From Elusimicrobiaceae bacterium (GTDB taxonomy: Bacteria; Elusimicrobiota; Elusimicrobia; Elusimicrobiales; Elusimicrobiaceae): a stretch of 52,091 bases of DNA. Below, piece by piece: positions 8,325 through 16,548 of the stretch (position 1 is its first letter; each line of letters begins with the position of its first letter). The translations under genes were made by a program, and so were the position numbers. The notes beneath the pieces were generated by a model. The model was not told the DNA's origin. It made no database searches and was given only the letters and a program-made list of their open reading frames with translations. The stretch lies in assembly GCA_017468055.1 (NCBI GenBank), contig JAFUJU010000012.1, positions 1 through 52,091 of the forward strand, given 5' to 3'.

Positions 8325-8924
8325 CTAAATAACTTTGGATTGTTTTAAATCTTTCAAATTTCTATGTGTTTTCAACTGTTCCGCTCTTACAATAGCAGCA
8401 GTATCCAAAACTGCCTTTTTCAAATCATCGTTTAAAACCACATAGTCATAATGCCCAACTTCTTTAAGCTCTTTTTTAGCCGTCTTTAAACGCACTTCCA
8501 CATTTTGGGTATTGTCTTTACGAGCGGCAATACGTGCTTTTAACACATCTAGACTGGGCGGCAAAATAAAAATCTTTACTGCTTGCGGATATTTGGCCGA
8601 TACGGTTTTGGCCCCTTGAACATCTATTACCAATACGGGGCAAACCCCTTGTTTGATTAAGCCATCCACAGACTTTTTGGGAATGCCATAATAATTTACA
8701 TGTACTTTGGCCCATTCCAACATTTGGCCTTTTTTTACAGCAGACAGAAATTGCTTTTCCGTCCAAAAATGATAATCTTTCCCATCTTTTTCTCCGGTTC
8801 TGGGGGCACGCGTGGTGGCCGTGACTACACGGCAAAGCGTTTTATCTTTTTTTAACAAACGCTCCACTACGGTTGTCTTTCCACCGCCAGAAGGGGAAGA
8901 AATAATAATAGGAAAAGGCTTCAT
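8325..8924 (-). CDS. gmk: Guanylate kinase
   Basis: Phosphorylates GMP to GDP with ATP. 199 residues, the normal length. The P-loop SSPSGGGKTTVVERLL is at about residues 9-24. The GMP-binding region contains TTRAPRTGEKDGKDYHFW, followed by EWAKVHVNYYGIPK and VLVIDVQGAKTV. It heads the gmk-rpoZ-udg-priA-DUF805 operon. There is no Shine-Dalgarno. Instead a -10 hexamer ends 6 bases before the ATG, so transcription should begin at or next to the start codon (leaderless mRNA). Confidence 0.97.
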   Translation of the reverse strand: MKPFPIIISSPSGGGKTTVVERLLKKDKTLCRVVTATTRAPRTGEKDGKDYHFWTEKQFLSAVKKGQMLEWAKVHVNYYGIPKKSVDGLIKQGVCPVLVIDVQGAKTVSAKYPQAVKIFILPPSLDVLKARIAARKDNTQNVEVRLKTAKKELKEVGHYDYVVLNDDLKKAVLDTAAIVRAEQLKTHRNLKDLKQSKVI

Positions 8925-8959
8925 TTATATATTTTAGTAAATATTTCGGGCAGGGTAAA
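8924..8959 (-). promoter_or_regulatory. gmk promoter, predicted leaderless
   Basis: Minus strand: -35 TTTACC (8959-8954), 17-base spacer, -10 TAAAAT (8936-8931), then six bases to the gmk ATG at 8924. The expected start site is at or one base before the A of the ATG. Confidence 0.65.
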
Positions 8960-8968
8960 TACCCTGCC
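8949..8968 (-). other. Hairpin between the HExxH triplet and gmk
   Basis: Stem GGCAGGGT/ACCCTGCC with a 4-base loop, just after the stop of the last HExxH gene. The minus strand has no T-run after it, so as an intrinsic terminator it would be weak. It overlaps the gmk -35 box. Confidence 0.5.
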
Positions 8969-8978
8969 TTCTAAAAGG

Positions 8979-10316
8979 TTAAATATATCCGTCAGGTACT
9001 ACCGAGCGCGATTCTGGGCCGGCCATTTCGTCTAATAAGAGCACAACATCCGGCAAAATTGCGGTACAATTAAAATTCTTCTCTGCATATCTTGCCAATA
9101 CTTTTTGATAGAAAGATTCCATTTTTTTCAGTCTATCGGTTCGAGGAATAGCATAGGTACCTAAGGGCAAAATATTTTTTACAATTTTTGAGGGTAAATT
9201 ACTCTGTGAAATCAAAGCCTGCAGTTCACCTTGGACCGTATAAAAATAAAGACTGTATTTTTTATCAGAAGAAGGCAACGTATTTTTTAGAGATTCCCAA
9301 TTTTCCTTTTCTTTTTCGGATAAAGCATCTTCTCTATCTTGATAATACAAGGTAAAAAAGCGAAGGATATCTTGCGCCGTATAAAACCCTGCGTGAACAA
9401 GCTCTACGTTTTTTGCTTGTTCTTGATATTTCTCTTGAAGATCTGGAAATGCTTTTTGCAGAAGTAAAAAATCTTTCTGTGTAAATCTACAATCTTGGCA
9501 AGCAGGTCTTGGAAAAGCCGTTTTCAATACATCACAAAACAGTTCAACCTTGGAGTGGCCGCTCATAAGTGAAGCCCATTCCTTTACAAAAGGCAAAATA
9601 ACACACTCATTATATTCTGCAGTAAGAGTTCTGTATTGCTCTCCCAAGCGCTCCTGAGAAACACGAAAATCACGCACTCCCAAAAAAGCTGAATCAGATT
9701 GTGGAGTTTTTTTAACAGGCAACCCCCAAGTGTTCTGAGCTGCACAAGCAACAAATTCCGGTATTTCGTACTGTTTGCGGGAATGCGCTCCCTCATGAAT
9801 ACCTATATTGATCATTTGCACCGGTATTTTATTTGTAGCATGAAAACCGATGGTAATTTTTCTTCCATCCGGTTTGCTACATACACTTTTATAACAAGTA
9901 AAAAAATAAACTTTAGATAAATCCGTTCCCCATTCGTCAGAAATATATTTTGCGCCCAAATAGCCCCAAAATAAAGCATTATATTCTTCATCTTGTAAAT
10001 TACTAAACAGGTCTTTTAACAAAACACGTTTTTCATTCCATAAAATGGAGGTGTTATTTAAATCAGTTTGGTTTTTTTCTACCCATTTCAAAAAATCATC
10101 TACCCGATACCAGCCGGTAGATCGGGATGGGTCAGCAAAATCTGTTCTCTGGTAATAAGCAGTCATTTCCTGCCAAACAAACTGGTAAAGAGAAAGGTTT
10201 TTAAGCTGTTCCTCTTGAAAAGCCTTTTCTATGCGTGCCTCTACCTCTTGTGCATAGAGACAAGAGTAGCCAAGCAATACGGCAAGAAAAATCAGAAGTG
10301 TTTTTTTGAGAAACAT
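8979..10316 (-). CDS. Secreted HExxH protein, copy A (putative zinc metallopeptidase)
   Basis: 445 residues with a signal peptide (MFLKKTLLIFLAVLLGYSCLYAQ). Residues 174-178 are HEGAH within NIGIHE, a zincin-type HExxH motif, and Glu187 eight residues before AQN is conserved in all three copies as a possible third zinc ligand. Other blocks shared with copies B and C are WYRVDDFLKWVEKN, WGYLGAKY, AQNxWGLPV, GVRDFRVS and the extreme C-terminus AGPxSRSVVPDGYI. Its ATG overlaps the stop of copy B by one base (TAATG), so translation is coupled. I do not recognise a named family. The peptidase activity is inferred from the motif only. Confidence 0.72.
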   Translation of the reverse strand: MFLKKTLLIFLAVLLGYSCLYAQEVEARIEKAFQEEQLKNLSLYQFVWQEMTAYYQRTDFADPSRSTGWYRVDDFLKWVEKNQTDLNNTSILWNEKRVLLKDLFSNLQDEEYNALFWGYLGAKYISDEWGTDLSKVYFFTCYKSVCSKPDGRKITIGFHATNKIPVQMINIGIHEGAHSRKQYEIPEFVACAAQNTWGLPVKKTPQSDSAFLGVRDFRVSQERLGEQYRTLTAEYNECVILPFVKEWASLMSGHSKVELFCDVLKTAFPRPACQDCRFTQKDFLLLQKAFPDLQEKYQEQAKNVELVHAGFYTAQDILRFFTLYYQDREDALSEKEKENWESLKNTLPSSDKKYSLYFYTVQGELQALISQSNLPSKIVKNILPLGTYAIPRTDRLKKMESFYQKVLARYAEKNFNCTAILPDVVLLLDEMAGPESRSVVPDGYI

Positions 10317-11674
10317 TAAATATATCCGTCAGGTACTACCGAGCGCGACTGCGGGCCGGCCATTTCGTCTAAAAGTTTTACAGCTTCCGCCACCGTTTTT
10401 TCACAAGAAAAACCGGTTTTGTAAAAATGCCCGATAAGCCGCTTGTAAAATGGAATAGCCTCTACTGAATGGGCTAAAAGTTTATTCAGAGTCCAGTCAA
10501 AATGAGACTCAAAATTTTTCACTGGAAAAAAGGCAAACTCCATTTGGGGGCCGTTTTTATAGAGAAACGCTACATAGTGGTCCTGAGGATCTAAAATAGA
10601 CAAATCATCATTTACTTTTTTATTATAGAGCTCTATATCATCACCCAATTCTTTCCAATAGTGTTTAAAATATTGTTCATAGATCGGCTGAACGTCTTGA
10701 TAAGAATAGCGTTCTAATGCCACATATCCGTTTTCTTCAGCCTTTTGCTGGGCAATCTTCCATTTTTCCTCTCCGAAAAAATTCTTTAATAAGTTATCAT
10801 GTACTATGGGATCTAACCAATACTTTTCTGATAAGTGATAGAAAGGAACGGGGGGCTTAAACTGGTTTAAAAAATCACAAAAAGTTAGGCTTTTCTGATA
10901 TTGTTTTGCTTTAAAAATATCTTTTTTATATAAAGCCGTAGGTACCGTTTCGGCATATTCAGAGAGCAACTCCTTAGAAGATAATCCTCTTTGGTAAGAA
11001 ACACGAAAATCCCTTACACCGGCAAAAAAACCATTTTTGATATGTACGGGAAGACCCCATAAATTTTGTGCTTTACCGGTAGCTGATTCCGGCAGAGAAT
11101 CGGACGTTCCCTGTCTTTTGCTGTTTAACGGTAAAATATGGACCGCTTCATGCATGCCAATATTAAAAAATCCGACATAATCTGAGCGATGTGTAGCTCC
11201 CAAAGTAATGGAATTTTTAGAGGCAATGGCGTAGCATCTGTCTTCGGAACAAATAGAGAAGGGATAGTTTTCTAATAAATCTCCGTCTAATCCCATCTGT
11301 TCAAAAGCGTATCTAGCCCCCAGATATCCCCAAAAAATCTTTCGGTGCATGTCATCTTCCAAACTTAGATATAATTGATTTAAAGCAATTTTTTCATAGC
11401 CCAACAGTACACGGCTTTTCTTCAAAGCATCCTCATTTTGTTGTACCCACTTTAAAAAATTATCGACCCGATACCAACCGGAGGAATGATCCGGATCTTG
11501 AAAATACTGTCTATTATAATAAGACATAAGATCACGATTCACTCTATGATAGATACCAAAGAAATCAGCCGTTTGCTCTCTAAAAGACTGATCTATTCGA
11601 ACATCAAACCCCTCCGCCTGTAATAGGGGGGAAAACATAAATATAAACATCAGCGTCCATAATATTTTTTTCAT
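10316..11674 (-). CDS. Secreted HExxH protein, copy B (putative zinc metallopeptidase)
   Basis: 452 residues with an N-terminal signal peptide ending near LLQAEG. The HExxH motif is HEAVH (175-179), and the candidate third ligand Glu196 precedes AQN. Blocks WYRVDNFLKWVQQN, WGYLGARY, GVRDFRVS and the C-terminal AGPQSRSVVPDGYI align with copies A and C. The final roughly 50 bases are nearly identical to those of copy A (about three mismatches), while the rest has diverged. This suggests recent gene conversion or very strong constraint on the tail. It sits one base after copy C and overlaps copy A by one base. Confidence 0.72.
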   Translation of the reverse strand: MKKILWTLMFIFMFSPLLQAEGFDVRIDQSFREQTADFFGIYHRVNRDLMSYYNRQYFQDPDHSSGWYRVDNFLKWVQQNEDALKKSRVLLGYEKIALNQLYLSLEDDMHRKIFWGYLGARYAFEQMGLDGDLLENYPFSICSEDRCYAIASKNSITLGATHRSDYVGFFNIGMHEAVHILPLNSKRQGTSDSLPESATGKAQNLWGLPVHIKNGFFAGVRDFRVSYQRGLSSKELLSEYAETVPTALYKKDIFKAKQYQKSLTFCDFLNQFKPPVPFYHLSEKYWLDPIVHDNLLKNFFGEEKWKIAQQKAEENGYVALERYSYQDVQPIYEQYFKHYWKELGDDIELYNKKVNDDLSILDPQDHYVAFLYKNGPQMEFAFFPVKNFESHFDWTLNKLLAHSVEAIPFYKRLIGHFYKTGFSCEKTVAEAVKLLDEMAGPQSRSVVPDGYI

Positions 11675-11675
11675 A

Positions 11676-13022
11676 TTAAATATATCCTTCCGGTGTTACG
11701 TAACGAGATTGAGGACCGGCCAACTGATCCAACAGCTTCCCTGCTTCCGGTAATATTTCACTACAATTAAAACCATGCTCAGCATATTTGTTGAGTAAGA
11801 CTTCGTAGAAATGTTCTATTTTTTCATTTTTTAACGTCGTTTGCAAAGAGCGCATAATTTTACGCAAAGGTAACTCACTGGAAGAAATAAGAGCCACCAC
11901 TTCACCGTCAACCCTATCTAAATAAAGCTCATACTCATAAGCATATTGGGCGGCATCTTCGCCTAATTCTTCTTTCAATATCTTTAAATCCTGATTTACT
12001 TTTTCAGCCACTTCATCTGCAGACAAGACACTTTCCCAAATTTTATGTTCTTGCTGGTAGTAAAGAGTGAAAAAATCAATCACGTCTTTATAAGAATATG
12101 TGCCCCCATGCACAAAACGGCCTTCTTTCGCCTTGTCTACTGCTGCCAAAATTGACTTGCCGAAAAAATGGGAAAGAAGATCTAGCTCCGTGCCTGAAAA
12201 CACACATGCTTCGCACGCAGTATCCGGAAAAGCATCTTCAATAATATTACAAAAAGTATGGCCAGATTTATAATTTACGGGAATATGAAAAGCTTGATTG
12301 GCATATAAAGGCGCGATGATACACTCATTATATTCATTATTTAAATACCATGCCATACCTCCCAGCCGTTGCAAAGAAAGCCTAAAATCACGCACACCCA
12401 AGAAAATAATTTGTTGATGAGCCGCCAGTTTGACAGGTAAAGCCCATTTATTCTGTGCCGTACAAGTGGCTATTTCAGACAATAGCCTGCCCTCTTCATA
12501 CAAAAGCAAATGAGTGGCTTCATGGATACCGATATTAAAAAATCCGATATGATTGGTTTGATAAATATCCCCCAAGATAATGGAATTATCAGCTCCATTA
12601 GCATAACAATTATGATCGGAGCAAAGAGAAAAAGTAATATCCGGAAAGTCCTTTCCGAATTTATCAAAAAGATAACGCGCTCCCAAATAGCTCCACAATA
12701 AATTTTGGTCTTTTTTATCCGCGGAGGAAAGCAATTGGGAAACGGGGATAGAATTTTGTCCCAAATGAATAAGCGCATTTTGTAAAGAAGCTTGATTCTT
12801 TTCCAGAAATTTCAAAACATCAGCCACTCTATGCCACTCGGGAGAGGAGAAATCCGTTTTATTATAATATTCAAACAGAGAAGATTGTACCAGATTAAAT
12901 AAAGGTTGGACTTGGACTTGCTGTTCCAAGACGGACCAATCCGCTGCCTTTGATTGCTTGGCAACCGCAGGCATACCCAGTAAAATAAAGGTCAATACTA
13001 CCAACCATACTTTATTTTTCAT
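11676..13022 (-). CDS. Secreted HExxH protein, copy C (putative zinc metallopeptidase)
   Basis: 448 residues, the first gene of the three-gene unit. It has a signal peptide (about residues 1-21, ending MPAVA). HEATH (167-171) within NIGIHE is the candidate zinc site, with Glu183 in SEIATCTAQN as the possible third ligand. The C-terminus AGPQSRYVTPEGYI is the most divergent version of the shared tail. A TATAAT-like -10 lies roughly 55 bases upstream on the minus strand, and only a weak AAGAG precedes the ATG. Two cysteine pairs in this and copy A suggest disulphides after export. Substrate unknown. Confidence 0.72.
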   Translation of the reverse strand: MKNKVWLVVLTFILLGMPAVAKQSKAADWSVLEQQVQVQPLFNLVQSSLFEYYNKTDFSSPEWHRVADVLKFLEKNQASLQNALIHLGQNSIPVSQLLSSADKKDQNLLWSYLGARYLFDKFGKDFPDITFSLCSDHNCYANGADNSIILGDIYQTNHIGFFNIGIHEATHLLLYEEGRLLSEIATCTAQNKWALPVKLAAHQQIIFLGVRDFRLSLQRLGGMAWYLNNEYNECIIAPLYANQAFHIPVNYKSGHTFCNIIEDAFPDTACEACVFSGTELDLLSHFFGKSILAAVDKAKEGRFVHGGTYSYKDVIDFFTLYYQQEHKIWESVLSADEVAEKVNQDLKILKEELGEDAAQYAYEYELYLDRVDGEVVALISSSELPLRKIMRSLQTTLKNEKIEHFYEVLLNKYAEHGFNCSEILPEAGKLLDQLAGPQSRYVTPEGYI

Positions 13023-13110
13023 AAATAAACTCTTGTATTGATAAATTTTTTAAAATCTACCCTATTATCTATATTATAAAAGCTAATGTCTAAAAAACAA
13101 GTAATATAAA

Positions 13111-13138
13111 AACCCCTTGCCGAAGCAAGGGGTTTTGT
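13111..13138. terminator. Bidirectional terminator downstream of ppdK
   Basis: Perfect 10-bp stem AACCCCTTGC/GCAAGGGGTT with a CGAA loop, placed just after the ppdK stop on the minus strand. T-rich sequence lies on both sides. Confidence 0.9.
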
Positions 13139-13151
13139 GTATCAAAACAAC

Positions 13152-15464
13152 TTATTTTTTCTTAGCCAATACTTCTTTGGCAGCGGCTTGAGCAGCAGCC
13201 AAACGGGCTATAGGTACGCGGAAGGCAGAGCAAGAAACATAGCTGAAGCCTTCGCGGTGGCAGAATTCCACACTTTCGGGGTCACCGCCGTGTTCACCAC
13301 AGATACCCACTTTAAGGTTGGGCTTCTGTTCGCGGCCTTCGGTGACGGCATGTTGAATGAGCATACCCACACCGCGCTGATCCAAGGTTTGGAACGGATC
13401 AGCTTCCAAGATGCCTTGTTTTAAGTATTCAGGCAAGAAGGATCCGATATCATCACGGGAGAAACCAAAGGTCATTTGGGTCAAGTCATTGGTACCGAAG
13501 GAGAAGAAGTCAGCTTCGCCGGCCACTTCATAGGCCAAAACGGCCGCACGCGGAATTTCAATCATGGTGCCTACGGAGTAGTTCAATTTTTTCACTTTCG
13601 TTTTGGCAACCACTTCTTCATAGACGCGGCGGATAATGGCTTTTTGTTTCACAATTTCATTGACATCGCAGGTCAACGGAATCATTACTTCCGGCACAGC
13701 TTTGACACCTTCTTTAATCAGTTCGGCAGCCGCTTCAAAGATAGCGCGGGATTGCATTTCGGTAATTTCCGGATAGGTAACACCCAAGCGGATACCGCGG
13801 TGGCCCATCATCGGGTTGACTTCATGCAAGCCGGCGGCACGTTCTTGGAACGTAGCCATAGAGATTTTTAAGGCTTTGGCCAATTCTTGTTGTTTGGCAG
13901 GCAAGGTCGGCACGAACTCATGCAAGGGGGGATCCATCAAACGAATGGTTACACTGTACGGAGCCATGGCTTTGATGGTGGCCTTGATGGATTTTTTCAT
14001 GAACGGGAAAAGTTCCGCCACGGCGGCTTTACGTTCTTCTTCGCTTCCGGCCAAAATCATTTTGCGCAAAATGAACAAAGGTGCTTCGGAATTTTTGCCG
14101 TAGAACATGTGTTCAATACGGAATAAACCGATACCTTCTGCACCGAATTTACGGGCATTGGCAGCATCTTCGGCAGTGTCGGCATTGGCACGTACTTTCA
14201 TGGTGCGGATAGAGTCAGCTAATTTGAGGAAAGCAGCCAAGTTTTTATTGCCTTCGCCGGCTTCCAACATTTTCAAAGCGCCGTCATATACCCAACCGCG
14301 GGTACCGTTTAAGGTAATGCTATCGCCTTGTTTATAGGTTTTGCCACCCATTTTAACGGTCTTTTTGACATTGTCCAGTTCCAATTCGCTGCAACCTACG
14401 ATACAGCATTTACCCCAACCGCGGGCTACCAAGGCCGCGTGAGAGGTCATACCGCCGCGTTGGGTCAAAATACCGGCAGCAGCGCGCATACCTTCAATAT
14501 CTTCGGGATTGGTTTCTTCACGGATTAAAATGGCATTTTTGCCGGCTTCTTGTAATTTAATAGCATCATCAGAGTTAAATACGATTACACCGCAAGCGCC
14601 ACCCGGGCCGGCCGGCAAACCTTTAGCAATCGGTTTGGCATTGGCTTCGGCTTTGGGATCAATGGCAGGCAGCAAGAGTTCGCCCAACTGAGCCGGTGTC
14701 ACACGCAAGACAGCCGTTTCTTTATTAATAAGGCGTTCTTTAAGCATGTCCAAAGCCATTTGTACGGCCGCGGTACCGTTGCGTTTACCTACGCGGCATT
14801 GCAACATCCACAATACACCGTTTTCAATGGTAAATTCAATATCCAACATGTCGCGGAAGTGTTTTTCCAAGCGTTTTTGGATAGCGTCCAATTCTTTGTA
14901 GGCTTTGGGCATGGTCTTGTCCAAGGTGGGCAAGTGAGCAGAATGGGCGTTAGAAGACCATTTGTTCATCGGAGAAGGAGTGCGGATACCTGCCACCACG
15001 TCTTCACCTTGAGCATTGATCAAGTATTCGCCATAAAAGTGGCTGTCACCGTTACCGGGGTTACGGGTAAAGGCCACACCGGTAGCGCTGTTTTCGCCCA
15101 TGTTACCGAATACCATGGTTTGTACGTTAACAGCAGTACCCCAATCATGCGGAATGTTTTCAATATTACGATAGGCAATGGCGCGTTTACCGTTCCAAGA
15201 GGCAAATACGGCACCGATGGCACCCCAGAGTTGTTCACTCGGGTCATCGGGGAATTCTTTGCCCAATACCTTTTTAACGGTTTTCTTAAATTCTACACAT
15301 AATTTTTTCAGTTCTTCGGCTGTAATAGCAGTATCATCAGTCACGCCAAGTTTCTTTTTCAAGTCGGCCAATTTTCCGTCTAAAATTTTGCGGATACCTT
15401 CGCCGTCTTTGGGTTCAATACCGGCGGCTTTTTCCATTACCACATCGGAGTACATCATAATCAA
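13152..15464 (-). CDS. ppdK: PPDK, downstream fragment (rest of ATP-grasp, phosphohistidine and PEP domains)
   Basis: About 770 residues that continue directly after the in-frame stop. It includes the remainder of the nucleotide-binding domain (FTRNPGNGDSHFYGEYL), the swivelling domain with the catalytic histidine in GGMTSHAALVARGWG (His about residue 342 of this piece), and the TIM-barrel PEP/pyruvate domain ending with GICGEHGGDPESVEF, which carries the catalytic cysteine. Possible starts (TTG 15464, ATG 15458) lack a Shine-Dalgarno. Without the N-terminal part of the ATP-grasp domain this piece alone should not be an active dikinase. Confidence 0.85.
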   Translation of the reverse strand: MIMMYSDVVMEKAAGIEPKDGEGIRKILDGKLADLKKKLGVTDDTAITAEELKKLCVEFKKTVKKVLGKEFPDDPSEQLWGAIGAVFASWNGKRAIAYRNIENIPHDWGTAVNVQTMVFGNMGENSATGVAFTRNPGNGDSHFYGEYLINAQGEDVVAGIRTPSPMNKWSSNAHSAHLPTLDKTMPKAYKELDAIQKRLEKHFRDMLDIEFTIENGVLWMLQCRVGKRNGTAAVQMALDMLKERLINKETAVLRVTPAQLGELLLPAIDPKAEANAKPIAKGLPAGPGGACGVIVFNSDDAIKLQEAGKNAILIREETNPEDIEGMRAAAGILTQRGGMTSHAALVARGWGKCCIVGCSELELDNVKKTVKMGGKTYKQGDSITLNGTRGWVYDGALKMLEAGEGNKNLAAFLKLADSIRTMKVRANADTAEDAANARKFGAEGIGLFRIEHMFYGKNSEAPLFILRKMILAGSEEERKAAVAELFPFMKKSIKATIKAMAPYSVTIRLMDPPLHEFVPTLPAKQQELAKALKISMATFQERAAGLHEVNPMMGHRGIRLGVTYPEITEMQSRAIFEAAAELIKEGVKAVPEVMIPLTCDVNEIVKQKAIIRRVYEEVVAKTKVKKLNYSVGTMIEIPRAAVLAYEVAGEADFFSFGTNDLTQMTFGFSRDDIGSFLPEYLKQGILEADPFQTLDQRGVGMLIQHAVTEGREQKPNLKVGICGEHGGDPESVEFCHREGFSYVSCSAFRVPIARLAAAQAAAKEVLAKKK

Positions 15465-15470
15465 GCGGCG

Positions 15471-15953
15471 TTAAGCATCATATACAAAGCGTTCATAGCC
15501 GGTTTTGGCAATCATACCCGGAATGGTTTTTTCGGTCAAACCGATGTTCAAAATGGTTTCCATCATACCCGGCATGGAAGCACGAGCGCCGGAGCGGACG
15601 GATACCAAGAGGGGATTTTTTTCAGAACCGAATTCTTTTTTGGTGATTTTTTCAACTTTTTTAAGGTTAGCTTCTACATCTGCTTTTAAGGTTTTGGGGT
15701 AGGATTTTTTATTATTCCAATAATAGGTACAAACTTCGGTGGTAATGGTAAAACCCGGAGGAACGGGGAGCTTTAATTGTCCGGCCATTTCGGCTAAGTT
15801 AGCCCCTTTACCGCCTAACAGTTCTTTCATCTTACCGTTTCCGTCAGCTCTTCCGCCGCCGAAAGCATATACTAATTTGCTGGTTTTTACAGCTTTCTTT
15901 GCCGCCGGCTTTACTACTTTCTTGGCGGTCTTTTTTGCAGTTTTTTGTGCCAT
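15471..15953 (-). CDS. ppdK: PPDK, N-terminal fragment with a Lys/Ala-rich tail
   Basis: About 160 residues from the ATG at 15953. An in-frame ATG at 15971 is also possible but has no Shine-Dalgarno, whereas GGAG precedes the second one at a longish spacing. Residues 1-26 are a histone-H1-like run of AKK/PAAKK repeats that PPDK normally lacks. Typical PPDK sequence follows: [40 protein letters not shown], and [22 protein letters not shown]. The piece ends at the TAA at position 15471. It contains only the first part of the ATP-grasp domain. Confidence 0.82.
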   Translation of the reverse strand: MAQKTAKKTAKKVVKPAAKKAVKTSKLVYAFGGGRADGNGKMKELLGGKGANLAEMAGQLKLPVPPGFTITTEVCTYYWNNKKSYPKTLKADVEANLKKVEKITKKEFGSEKNPLLVSVRSGARASMPGMMETILNIGLTEKTIPGMIAKTGYERFVYDA

Positions 15954-15971
15954 GTTTTTCTTTTTCTCCAT

Positions 15972-16256
15972 AAATAAATAGCGTGCGGGACGACGATCAT
16001 CACCCCGTAAAACAGGTTTTGCACTCTCATATTGTATTATATTTCCAAGGTTTTTTCTTCATTTTTTTTCATTTGGGTCCAAAGACCTATTTTGGCATTG
16101 GGTCTTGCCTAAGGGAAGGTGGGTCCGGGGGGATAAAAAGAGCTGGGTCCAAAAAATCCTACAAATTGGGTCCAATGACCCTGGTAGATGAAAAACAGAA
16201 AAGTTATCCTATGGTATAAGCTAAAAACGTCAAAAAACTCAAAAGGAGGTCCGCTT
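15972..16256. promoter_or_regulatory. Intergenic region with a five-copy TGGGTCC array
   Basis: The region separates ppdK (-) from the 57-aa gene (+). TGGGTC(C/T) occurs at 16074, 16099, 16120, 16144 and 16167, all on the same strand and spaced 21-25 bases (about two helical turns). The first and last copies are followed by an inverted partner (GGTCCAAAGACC and GGGTCCAATGACCC). AT-rich sequence with TATAAT and TACAAT-like boxes at about 16025-16050 on the minus strand probably contains the ppdK promoter. I see no gene here. Confidence 0.6.
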
Positions 16257-16430
16257 ATGAACAAACAAGTAATGCCTACACGTAAAGTACAAGTAATGAA
16301 AAAACGCCGTTTAGAGCGGGAAATCTCTTGGGTAAAGCGCGAATTTCATGACTTTACCACTTTGAGCGATATTGACCTTTATAATACAGAGCGGTATGCC
16401 GCTTTGCATTTAGGGATTAGCTTTATCTGA
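16257..16430 (+). CDS. Small basic protein, 57 aa, function unknown
   Basis: The ATG at 16257 follows an excellent Shine-Dalgarno (AAAGGAGGT, 7-base spacing), and a strong terminator follows the gene, so this is very probably expressed. The N-terminal half is rich in Lys/Arg (TRKVQVMKKRRLEREISWVKREF), and the C-terminal half is mixed and weakly hydrophobic. The frame is open back to 16188, but only the downstream ATG has a ribosome-binding site. I do not recognise it. A nucleic-acid-binding or adaptor role would be a guess from charge alone. The GGGTCC array lies directly upstream. Confidence 0.7.
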   Translation: MNKQVMPTRKVQVMKKRRLEREISWVKREFHDFTTLSDIDLYNTERYAALHLGISFI

Positions 16431-16462
16431 TTTTATCCATCATATCTCCTCCTACAAAACTT

Positions 16463-16496
16463 ATGCCTGCCGTTCTATTCGGCAGGCATTTTTTCT
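16463..16496 (+). terminator. Terminator after the 57-aa gene
   Basis: Perfect 10-bp stem ATGCCTGCCG/CGGCAGGCAT with a 7-base loop, followed by a run of T. Confidence 0.93.
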
Positions 16497-16525
16497 TGAA
16501 AATTTCTTATTCTTTATGCTAGGAT
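16496..16525 (+). promoter_or_regulatory. Promoter of the MORN-repeat prepilin
   Basis: -35 TTGAAA (16496-16501), 18-base spacer, -10 TAGGAT (16520-16525) with a TGC extension. The start codon is at 16549 after an AAGGAGGA Shine-Dalgarno. Confidence 0.55.
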
Positions 16526-16548
16526 AAATTTTAGCAAGGAGGAGTCTT

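Larger units (their letters stand above)
13152..15971 (-). pseudogene. ppdK: Pyruvate, phosphate dikinase, interrupted by an in-frame TAA
   Basis: The whole locus encodes PPDK (pyruvate + ATP + Pi to PEP + AMP + PPi) in one continuous reading frame broken by one stop codon, TAA at 15473-15471. The context is FVYDA-stop-RRLIMMYSDVV, where the family has FxYDAYRRxI, so a single change of a conserved tyrosine codon (TAT or TAC) to TAA explains it. No frameshift is needed, and the downstream part has no ribosome-binding site of its own. The alternatives are a real nonsense mutation, an assembly error, or stop readthrough. Pyruvate kinase elsewhere in the window could cover the glycolytic direction. 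Confidence 0.82.

Noticed and set aside
14760-15302. 180-codon plus-strand frame inside ppdK
   Set aside because: Shadow of the conserved ppdK frame; no initiation signals or family match.
15983-16219. 78-codon frame through the GGGTCC array
   Set aside because: Composed of the repeat array and promoter DNA, with no ribosome-binding site.
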